Below, piece by piece: positions 17,120 through 23,763 of a stretch of DNA of 26,700 nucleotides. Location of the stretch: NCBI GenBank assembly GCA_963660435.1, contig CAVKYI010000030.1, forward strand, positions 1 through 26,700, given 5' to 3'. This DNA comes from Hallerella sp963660435. Lineage in GTDB: Bacteria > Fibrobacterota > Fibrobacteria > Fibrobacterales > Fibrobacteraceae. Each line of letters opens with the position of its first letter. Position 1 is the first letter of the stretch. The notes below the pieces were generated by a model. That model made no database searches. It worked only from the letters and a program-made list of their open reading frames with translations, and was not told the origin of the DNA. The position numbers and the translations under genes are program-made.

Positions 17120-18085
17120 ATGGAACAAGACGTCCGCTATTCCCTGTCCGACGACATGAAACGTATCGTCGCAGGCGAAAACGAAACGGTTTTCCGTATG
17201 CTGGAAGACCGTTTTTCCATAAAGATCCTTTCCAGGCTTCCAGGTCTCACCCTCCGAAAGACGGGCGAAGATTCCGACATCCAGGGAGCGCTCGCCTTTC
17301 TCGACCAGCTGAAGATCGCGGCTAGAAACGGAACGTTTCTTTCGCAGGGATTTCTTTCGCGGCTTCTCGACAACTCGACATTCCCGACATCGTCAAGAGT
17401 TTCCGAAACATTTGTCCCCGAAGCGCCTCTTCTTCGGAACAGGCTCGGAATTCCCGTTTCGGCAAGAACTCCGTCCCAGGCAAGGCTCATCAAGGCATGC
17501 GAAACAAGCGATGTCATCTTTGCGGACGGTCCCGCGGGAACGGGCAAGACATTTCTTGCGGTCGCCATCGCGGTCGCAAGCCTGGAACTTCACGAAACGG
17601 AACGCATCTGCCTAGTGCGTCCCGCCGTCGAAGCCGGAGAATCCCTCGGGTATCTTCCCGGAGACCTCAAGGAAAAGATCGCACCCTACCTGCGTCCCAT
17701 CCAGGACAGCCTTTCCGAACTTCTCGCACCGGAAAAGCTGCGCAAGTACCAGGAAGGCGGACAAATCGAAGTGGCGCCTCTCGCCTACATGCGCGGACGC
17801 ACGCTCAAGCACGCCTTCATCATCCTCGACGAAGCCCAGAACACGACCATCCCGCAAATGCAGATGTTCCTTACGCGTCTCGGCGAACATTCCAAGGCGA
17901 TTATCACGGGAGATTCCTCGCAAATCGATCTCGGGCCAAGACAGGTTTCGGGATTCGCCCACGCCATCCGCCTGCTCGCAAAAATTCGCGGCATTTCGCA
18001 CGTTTCCTTTCCCGCAACCGACGTTCTGCGGCATCCGCTTGTCCGAGAGATCGTCAAGGCCTATGAAGCCGGAGAAAAAAAATGA
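17120..18085 (+). CDS. phoH: PhoH family ATPase
   Basis: 321 residues, cytoplasmic, related to the YbeZ/PhoH proteins linked to RNA metabolism and ribosome maturation. An N-terminal region of about 100 residues with a KH-like layout precedes the P-loop domain: Walker A GPAGTGKT (137-144), the family signature RPAVEAGESLGYLPGD (167-182), Walker B FIILDEAQN (233-241) and the sensor-like ITGDSSQIDL (262-271). It starts 7 bases after the lipoprotein stop with little Shine-Dalgarno, so coupling is likely. Its stop overlaps the start of the next gene (ATGA). PhoH followed by a 7TM-HD phosphodiesterase is a common gene order in bacteria. Confidence 0.95.
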   Translation: MEQDVRYSLSDDMKRIVAGENETVFRMLEDRFSIKILSRLPGLTLRKTGEDSDIQGALAFLDQLKIAARNGTFLSQGFLSRLLDNSTFPTSSRVSETFVPEAPLLRNRLGIPVSARTPSQARLIKACETSDVIFADGPAGTGKTFLAVAIAVASLELHETERICLVRPAVEAGESLGYLPGDLKEKIAPYLRPIQDSLSELLAPEKLRKYQEGGQIEVAPLAYMRGRTLKHAFIILDEAQNTTIPQMQMFLTRLGEHSKAIITGDSSQIDLGPRQVSGFAHAIRLLAKIRGISHVSFPATDVLRHPLVREIVKAYEAGEKK

Positions 18086-20370
18086 ACAGAAAGAAACTCA
18101 AATGGCACCTTCTCGCGGGCTGGGCGATAGTCGTCGCCATGGCCATTTTTCTTTTTCCCGACCGCGATCTCGCGCAAAAGTCGGAAATTCCCCATCTAGG
18201 ACAGATCAGTCCGCGGACGATTATCGCTCCGATTTCCTTCGATGTTCCCAAGTCCGCACAGGAAATCTCGGCGGAAAAATCCCGCGCCGCCGACAAGGTC
18301 TATGCGGTTTTCGAATTCAACCATGACGAAACGGTCCGCATCGAAAACGACTTGAAAACCTATCTCTCGACTCTTGAAAGATACAGGACGCTCCAGGCGG
18401 AAATCTCGGCGGCCGCAGCCGAGGATTCTTCCGTGCACATCAAGGTCCAGCAAGCGGCCCAGCTTTTCCACCAGCTCACGAACAGGCTTTCCAACACGGC
18501 AGTCCAGCAGCTCGCGTCGAACAGGCGCGCCACGGATTCCCTCGAAAGCGCTTTTGAAAGAATGCTTGAAAACGGCGTTTCGAACACGCTGCTTGCCCCG
18601 AGCAACACGAGCGTCCAGCTTTTCCGCGACACGTACAATCTCCAGGACGTGAACTTCATCCCCTATACCAAGACCGAAGTTTCCCTTGTCCGCGACAGCG
18701 AAGAGCGCAAGCTCGACGCAAGCCGCATCCAGCCTCGGGAACGCGCCATCGACGAAGCCTTTACCGACTTGCAACAGAATTTCAAGAGCCAGGGGCTCCA
18801 GAGCGCCTTCTACGAAGCCCTCTACGTGTTCACGCTTCCGAACGTTTTCTACCTCGCCAAGGAAACCGACCACCGAAAGGAAATGGCGGAAGCCCAGGTC
18901 AACGCCTCCAAGGGCATGATTCCCCGCGGCATGGAACTTGTCTCGCAGGGTTCCATCGTCACCAAGGACATTCTCGAACGCCTCGAAGCGCTGCAGAACG
19001 CCCTGCAAAAAGAAGAAGGTTCCCGCCACGTCACGGCTCTCTACGGGCATATTCTCTTCATCGCGATTATCGTTTCGCTCTTCTTCCTCTACTTCTACTT
19101 TTTCCAGTTCGGGCGCATCCGGAATCGCAAGGAACTCTGGTCCATTATTGCGCTTGTCGTCTTGCAGCTGGCAGCCTTTGCCGCGATTCACCATTTTTCC
19201 GCCTACATCCAAAAGGCGACTCCATCGCTCCCGCAGGATTTCGACGTCATCTGGTTCTATCCGTTCATCCTTTCTCCGGTCATCGCGACCGTCCTTTACG
19301 ACAGGCAGCTCGGGACGATTTTCGCCGCGTTTTCCGCCGCGTTCCTGGGAATGCTTTCCGGCTACGACCTTTCCACGGCAATTCTCGCCTTTGGAATTTC
19401 CTGGGCGGGACTTCACGGTCTAAACCGAATCCGCTACCGTTCGCAGTTCATCTGGAGCATTCTCGAGGCGCTCATCGCCTTCGCCTGCGCCCTGGCCATC
19501 CAGCTTCTGCTCCGGAACCGCTTCCAGATGGACATCTTCCTCCCGACGCTCATCGCCGGTTTCATCAACATCATCTTCTGCAGCGCGGTTTCCTCGGTAC
19601 TCCTGATTCACCTCGCCGAGCGCATTTTCGGCATCACGACCGACCTCACCCTGATGGAACTTTCGGACTTCAACCGATCCGCACTCAAGCGGATTTCGGA
19701 TCTTGCGCCGGGAACGTTCCACCATTCCATCCAGGTGGCAAACCTCGCCGAAAAGGTCGCGGACGAAATCGGCGCAAACTCTCTCCTCGTTCGCACCATG
19801 GCCCTCTACCACGACATGGGAAAGACGATGCGCCCGGAATTCTTCACGGAAAACCAGAAGCAGGGATTAAACCCGCACAAGAGCCTTCCCCCGCTAGAAT
19901 CAGCCCGGATCATCATCAACCACGTTTCCCAGGGCGTCGAACTCGCCAAGGAATACAACCTGCCGTCGGTCATCATGGACGGCATCATGCAGCACCACGG
20001 CACAGGCGTCGTCCAGTACTTCTATCTCGAAGCGAAGAAAAACGACCCGGAAAACACGCACATCGAAGATTTCACCTATCCGGGACCAAAGCCGCAGAGC
20101 AGGGAAACGGCAATTCTCATGATTTCGGATGTCATCGAAGCGTCGAGCCGCGCCATGCCGGAACCCACGCCCGAAAAGCTCAAGGAACTCATCAACACGA
20201 CGATCAACGCGCGCCTCAACGAAGGCGAACTTTCGGAAAGCGGTCTCACCCTGCGCGACCTGTCAAAGCTCTCCGAGGCGTTCCTGCAGAGCCTCGACGG
20301 GACATACCACACCCGCGTCAAGTATCCCGCGGCGGCGCTCGCCGCCGGAAGGTTCGGACGCCGGGTCTAA
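18082..20370 (+). CDS. pgpH: 7TM-HD family phosphodiesterase, PgpH type
   Basis: Probable cyclic di-AMP phosphodiesterase of the inner membrane. It has 762 residues. There is one N-terminal helix (about 10-26), a large extracytoplasmic 7TMR-HDED domain (about 27-320), a block of membrane helices (about 322-512), then a cytoplasmic HD domain. The HD metal ligands are all visible: His548 in FHHSIQVANLAE, His577-Asp578 in YHDMGK, His614 in INHVSQG, His638-His639 in MQHHGTG and Asp683 in ISDVIEAS. It follows PhoH with an ATGA overlap. In many genomes ybeY (endoribonuclease) comes next, but here the operon stops at a terminator. The assigned substrate rests on family knowledge only. Confidence 0.94.
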   Translation: MNRKKLKWHLLAGWAIVVAMAIFLFPDRDLAQKSEIPHLGQISPRTIIAPISFDVPKSAQEISAEKSRAADKVYAVFEFNHDETVRIENDLKTYLSTLERYRTLQAEISAAAAEDSSVHIKVQQAAQLFHQLTNRLSNTAVQQLASNRRATDSLESAFERMLENGVSNTLLAPSNTSVQLFRDTYNLQDVNFIPYTKTEVSLVRDSEERKLDASRIQPRERAIDEAFTDLQQNFKSQGLQSAFYEALYVFTLPNVFYLAKETDHRKEMAEAQVNASKGMIPRGMELVSQGSIVTKDILERLEALQNALQKEEGSRHVTALYGHILFIAIIVSLFFLYFYFFQFGRIRNRKELWSIIALVVLQLAAFAAIHHFSAYIQKATPSLPQDFDVIWFYPFILSPVIATVLYDRQLGTIFAAFSAAFLGMLSGYDLSTAILAFGISWAGLHGLNRIRYRSQFIWSILEALIAFACALAIQLLLRNRFQMDIFLPTLIAGFINIIFCSAVSSVLLIHLAERIFGITTDLTLMELSDFNRSALKRISDLAPGTFHHSIQVANLAEKVADEIGANSLLVRTMALYHDMGKTMRPEFFTENQKQGLNPHKSLPPLESARIIINHVSQGVELAKEYNLPSVIMDGIMQHHGTGVVQYFYLEAKKNDPENTHIEDFTYPGPKPQSRETAILMISDVIEASSRAMPEPTPEKLKELINTTINARLNEGELSESGLTLRDLSKLSEAFLQSLDGTYHTRVKYPAAALAAGRFGRRV

Positions 20371-20383
20371 GCGCTCCCTTTAC

Positions 20384-20414
20384 AAAAACGCCCCGACAAA
20401 GTCGGGGCGTTTTT
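20384..20414. terminator. Bidirectional rho-independent terminator
   Basis: Perfect inverted repeat AAAAACGCCCCGAC, three-base loop AAA, GTCGGGGCGTTTTT. It has a GC-rich stem with A/T tails on both sides, so it can stop transcription from either direction. It lies between the convergent ends of pgpH (20370) and the xylanase gene (20431). Confidence 0.95.
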
Positions 20415-20430
20415 CGTTTTGATTCCGAAT

Positions 20431-22104
20431 CTAGCGCAATTCGGCGGACTTTTCCGTGCCGCCAGTCTTCAGCCGATACTTTCCCGGAAATCCGCGGAAA
20501 CGAATCGTCCCGTCCTTGTCCGCGACAACCCGGACATCCGTCGTCCAGACCTTGTGCCACAAGTCATAGATGCGCTTTGCGCGCGGCTTTTCCGAACCGT
20601 CCTTGGCAATGATACCGCCACCCGGAAGCCAGTGTCTTTCGTCCCAGAATCCCCAGAGCATGATTCCCTGAATCGCCGGATGGCTAAACACGGAACGGAG
20701 GAACACCTCGTATTGGTCGGCGCGTTCTTCTTCCGTTAGCCGCGAAGGAAGTCCCCGCGCACCGTCCTTCTCTTCAATGTACTCGCCAATGTCGAATTCC
20801 GTCACCTTGATGGGAAGCCCCAATTCCGCCAGGCGGTCGAGACGTTCGTGAATCAATGCGGGAATCACGCTTGCTCCGCCGAAATGGCATTGCACGCCGA
20901 TACCCGAAACGGGAATTTTCCTGTCGAGCATCCCCTTGATCAGCTCGTAATAGCGTTCCGTTTCGCCGAGAGCGACCACGTTAAAGTCGTTGATATAGAG
21001 CGCCGCCGAGGGATCCGCCCGATGCGCCCAGACAAACGCGCTGTCGAGAAGTCCCCAACCGCACTTGTCAAAGAGGAACGTTTCGTGGGTCGGCTCATTC
21101 CACACGTCGTATTCCGAAATCTTTCCCTTGTATTCCTTCAGGTCGCGTTCGATACGGTTCTTGATGTTTCGCGCAATGTCCTTGCAGCTTCCCTGGATAC
21201 TCCAGTGCTTGTCGTAGTTATACCTCTGGATTCCCCAAACGAGAACGTGTCCGCGAAACGACCATCCAAGATCCTTCGCAAAATCCAGATATTTTTGCAT
21301 TTCCGCACGCCGAACCTGTCCCTTCCTAGGCTCATATTCCGGCCACTTGAAAATATTCTCGGGAACCTCCGCCCAGAAATACTTGTCAGCCGTCTTCCGA
21401 TACCACCGTTCCACGCTGTCCTTCGGATCGCCGTAAATCGCAATAGCCGTTCCAAAGGGAAAGTCGTGCCGTTCGAGCGTCGCGCGCACCGTATCGCCGG
21501 GCTTGAAACCTGTCGCGGAAAGACCCTTCTTGCGGATGGAGTCTATCCGGGACTCGGCGCTTGCATACCACTTTTCGTCAAAGCCTCCGGCGCTAGGAGT
21601 CACTTCCACATCGTCGAAAAAGACGCTTCCCTTCACAAAGCCCAGCTGGAACGTCACGTTATTCAAGCCATAGCCTTTCTCGTCGGCAAAGAACTTCATC
21701 CGGTAGGTCTTCCACTCGGGAGAAAGCGCAAAGGACGAAGAAGCCTTTTGACGATAGTCGGGCATCCCTCCCTGTACAATCGCCACGACGACACCGCCCT
21801 TGTCCGAACGGGCCTTGAAGGAAAGATCGTAGTAGCCCGTGTCCGCGAGAAACTTCGGCGGCTGGATCTGAAGTCCCCACCATTCCCTAGGCGCCTTTTT
21901 GACCGTAACGACAGCGCCGTTAGAACCGTTGTATCCAATTTTCGGTTCCCCGATTTTCGACGTCGCGTCGGCAGGTCCCGACGGATCGTTCCACAGGTAC
22001 CATCCACCATCGCCAAATTCCAGGTCTCCGTTGGAAACCAGGTTTTTCGCGCCAACGTTCGCGGCAAGCGCAACCGAAAGCGCAACTAGGGTTTTCTTCA
22101 ACAT
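20431..22104 (-). CDS. Secreted GH10 endo-beta-1,4-xylanase with N-terminal carbohydrate-binding-like domain
   Basis: Hydrolyses xylan outside the cytoplasm. It has 557 residues from the ATG at 22104. The ATG six bases further up is rejected because it directly abuts the Shine-Dalgarno AAGGAG (22111-22116). The signal peptide MLKKTLVALSVALAANVGA is followed by a CBM4/9-like beta-sandwich (about 20-170: LVSNGDLEFGDGGW, YYDLSFKARS, FFDDVEV). The GH10 barrel follows (about 195-525), with NIFKWPEYEPRKGQ, RGHVLVWG, acid/base Glu337 in DVWNEP and nucleophile Glu436 in KVTEFDI. The acid/base motif is DVWNEP rather than the usual DVVNEA, a minor variant. A short beta-rich tail ends the protein. No dockerin or typical sorting tail is seen. 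Transcribed alone, ending at the shared terminator. Confidence 0.95.
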   Translation of the reverse strand: MLKKTLVALSVALAANVGAKNLVSNGDLEFGDGGWYLWNDPSGPADATSKIGEPKIGYNGSNGAVVTVKKAPREWWGLQIQPPKFLADTGYYDLSFKARSDKGGVVVAIVQGGMPDYRQKASSSFALSPEWKTYRMKFFADEKGYGLNNVTFQLGFVKGSVFFDDVEVTPSAGGFDEKWYASAESRIDSIRKKGLSATGFKPGDTVRATLERHDFPFGTAIAIYGDPKDSVERWYRKTADKYFWAEVPENIFKWPEYEPRKGQVRRAEMQKYLDFAKDLGWSFRGHVLVWGIQRYNYDKHWSIQGSCKDIARNIKNRIERDLKEYKGKISEYDVWNEPTHETFLFDKCGWGLLDSAFVWAHRADPSAALYINDFNVVALGETERYYELIKGMLDRKIPVSGIGVQCHFGGASVIPALIHERLDRLAELGLPIKVTEFDIGEYIEEKDGARGLPSRLTEEERADQYEVFLRSVFSHPAIQGIMLWGFWDERHWLPGGGIIAKDGSEKPRAKRIYDLWHKVWTTDVRVVADKDGTIRFRGFPGKYRLKTGGTEKSAELR

Positions 22105-22247
22105 GGGCATCTCCTTGAAGAGGTTTTACGCTGCCAATCTATTTCAAAAACTTTTCTTCCGAAAGGAAATCTCGTGGGCATTTTGGTTACAGCCGTAAAC
22201 ATTTCCCACGGCGACCACGAAATCGGAAAATTTCACACTTTCTCGAA

Positions 22248-22263
22248 AAAAAATCGATTTTTT
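22248..22263. promoter_or_regulatory. 16-bp AT-rich palindrome between divergent genes
   Basis: A perfect palindrome, A6-TCGA-T6, lies between the xylanase start (22104) and the promoter at 22276, just upstream of the -35 box. It could be a regulator site or intrinsic curvature, and no known site is recognised. The rest of the gap 22117-22275 shows no clear xylanase promoter. Confidence 0.3.
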
Positions 22264-22275
22264 CAGGAAACACCC

Positions 22276-22304
22276 TTGACACGCAAAAAGCATCTTTATA
22301 TATT
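22276..22304 (+). promoter_or_regulatory. Consensus sigma70-type promoter
   Basis: TTGACA (22276-22281) and TATATT (22299-22304) are separated by exactly 17 bases. Transcription would start about 35 bases before the ATG at 22348. It fits a strong housekeeping promoter for the small membrane protein and the two tRNA genes that follow. Confidence 0.85.
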
Positions 22305-22347
22305 TGGGCTACCCTATTGGTGATAACACTAAACAAGGCTTGAAGTT

Positions 22348-22533
22348 ATGAAGAAGAACATTCTTTTAGTGGCTCTCGGAGCTTTGTTGATTGTGATCGG
22401 ATTTGTCTGTCTCGCCCAAGGGCCTGCGGACAACCCTGTATCACTGACGGTCGCACCGATTATTTTGGTCTTCGCTTACCTAGTAGTCATTCCTCTCGGA
22501 ATCCTCTGGGGTGGCAAGAGCCAGAAGAAGTAG
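22348..22533 (+). CDS. 61-residue two-helix membrane protein
   Basis: MKKNILLVALGALLIVIGF starts the first helix (about 4-24). A short loop with QGPADNP follows, then a second helix (about 34-54) and the basic end GGKSQKK. The layout resembles short DUF3098-type membrane proteins, but this is judged only from size and shape. It is preceded by AAGG nine bases from the ATG and a strong promoter, so it is very likely translated. Its TAG stop (22531-22533) is immediately followed by the first base of tRNA-Val, so protein and tRNAs must share a transcript. Confidence 0.8.
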   Translation: MKKNILLVALGALLIVIGFVCLAQGPADNPVSLTVAPIILVFAYLVVIPLGILWGGKSQKK

Positions 22534-22608
22534 GGGCGATTAGCTCAGTTGGTTCAGAGCAGCTGCCTTACAAGCAGCGGGTCAGCGGTTCGAATCCGTT
22601 ATCGCCCA
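22534..22608 (+). tRNA. tRNA-Val (anticodon UAC)
   Basis: Cloverleaf: acceptor GGGCGAT (22534-22540) pairs with ATCGCCC (22601-22607), discriminator A at 22608. D-arm GCTC/GAGC. Anticodon stem GCTGC/GCAGC with loop CTTACAA, anticodon TAC at 22569-22571. T-loop TTCGAAT. The 3' CCA is not encoded. The 5' end abuts the stop codon of the preceding gene. Confidence 0.95.
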
Positions 22609-22612
22609 GATT

Positions 22613-22688
22613 GGGGTGGTAGCTCAATTTTGGTTAGAGCACCGGCCTGTCACGCCGGAGGTTACGAGTTCAAGCCTCGTCCATCCCG
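22613..22688 (+). tRNA. tRNA-Asp (anticodon GUC)
   Basis: Acceptor GGGGTGG (22613-22619) pairs with CCATCCC (22681-22687) with one G-U pair, discriminator G at 22688. Anticodon stem CCGGC/GCCGG with loop CTGTCAC, anticodon GTC at 22649-22651. T-loop TTCAAGC. The 3' CCA is not encoded. Four bases separate it from tRNA-Val. Confidence 0.95.
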
Positions 22689-22690
22689 CT

Positions 22691-22722
22691 AAAAAGTCTC
22701 TCTGCAAAGAGAGGCTTTTTTT
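22691..22722 (+). terminator. Rho-independent terminator of the tRNA operon
   Basis: The stem AAAAAGTCTCTCT, loop GCAA, AGAGAGGCTTTTTTT ends in a run of seven T. It also has an A-run on the other side, so it may serve the convergent gene ending at 22726 as well. Confidence 0.9.
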
Positions 22723-22725
22723 GTT

Positions 22726-23763
22726 TTATGGAGTTTCGACCTCCACCTTGCACCATTCGCCACGTTCCCGGTGGATCTGGCAAAGTTCTTCAAAACCTCT
22801 CGGAAAGCCTCCTCGCACCACCTTTTCCCTGGCTTCGGGACATTTTTCCGCAACCCGAATTTTGAATTTAACTTCCCGTTCGAGTTTTCGAGAATTACAG
22901 GTCAACGCGGCATCCCATTTCGCCAAAAAGCTCCGATTTTCCAGTTTTTCCTTATCGTTCAAAAATTTTCCTGCCGGCAGCGACTGCGGAATTGCCACCT
23001 TCACCACCGAATCGGCCAAAAAAACGCCCTTGCCTTTTTGCCGCTCCACATAAGGCCCCATCGAAAAGACTCCGAATTCTTCAAAATCGACCGCCAGATT
23101 CTTGACGCTTTCAAATCCGCCATCGCAAGCTTCCACCGCTTTATCGAAAAAAGAAACCGGCGTTATGTAGTCCAAAACATTTGCCCGGAGAAGTTCCCCC
23201 TTGCTCGAAAGGCAGTATTCCGCCACGGTAAAAGGTCCTTCGCATTCCCCCACGATTTTTGCCCGAAATTTTGCCGAGAGCTGAATCGACGACAGACTCG
23301 CGGACCAATTGCCATCAAAAATTTTCCCGTAAAACCCGGGCAAGGAATCCTTGGCGTGGATCATTTCAAAACGCATCGAATAAAGAGGGTCGTGTTCCAT
23401 CCCCACGTAACGACTCAACGGGGGCACTTTCCGCATGATCGTTTCGCAATGAACGCAGCTATAGACTCCACCACCGCCACCCCTAAAGCGAAAACACAGG
23501 CAGTTTTCTCCGCTATCATCGCAACAAGCGCAGCGTTTTTCATAAATTTCCGGAGCGTTCAAAGAATAGCGGTAGTCCCACTTCAAGACACTCGACACAA
23601 GGGAATCGGGAATTTTCCAGCTGGAATCGTAAGGAATTTCGATATCCTTCGTCAGGTGCAGTTCGTAGGCGTTTTCCCCGACAAAAACGGCGCAGTATTC
23701 CGCCACGGGGTCTTGCGAATAGGCGGACGCGACGAATAAAAGCAGCGCGGTGAACAATTTCAT
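22726..23763 (-). CDS. Secreted Cys-rich protein of unknown function
   Basis: 345 residues. The signal peptide MKLFTALLLFVASAYS ends before QDPVAEYC. A cluster of cysteines lies at 78, 80, 81, 88, 90, 103 and 106 (RCACC, NCLC, SCVHC), wrapped around a Gly-rich stretch (RGGGGGV). This suggests disulfides or a metal site. The motif VAEYC occurs twice (about 20-24 and 180-184), hinting at two related halves. No enzyme motif was recognised. Its ATG overlaps the stop of the upstream large surface protein (ATGA), so the two are translationally coupled and probably work together. No homology to named families could be seen. Confidence 0.8.
   Translation of the reverse strand: MKLFTALLLFVASAYSQDPVAEYCAVFVGENAYELHLTKDIEIPYDSSWKIPDSLVSSVLKWDYRYSLNAPEIYEKRCACCDDSGENCLCFRFRGGGGGVYSCVHCETIMRKVPPLSRYVGMEHDPLYSMRFEMIHAKDSLPGFYGKIFDGNWSASLSSIQLSAKFRAKIVGECEGPFTVAEYCLSSKGELLRANVLDYITPVSFFDKAVEACDGGFESVKNLAVDFEEFGVFSMGPYVERQKGKGVFLADSVVKVAIPQSLPAGKFLNDKEKLENRSFLAKWDAALTCNSRKLEREVKFKIRVAEKCPEAREKVVRGGFPRGFEELCQIHRERGEWCKVEVETP

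Noticed and set aside
22616..23053. Plus-strand frame of 145 codons starting inside tRNA-Asp
   Set aside because: It begins in the tRNA and runs through the terminator and antisense to the Cys-rich secreted protein.
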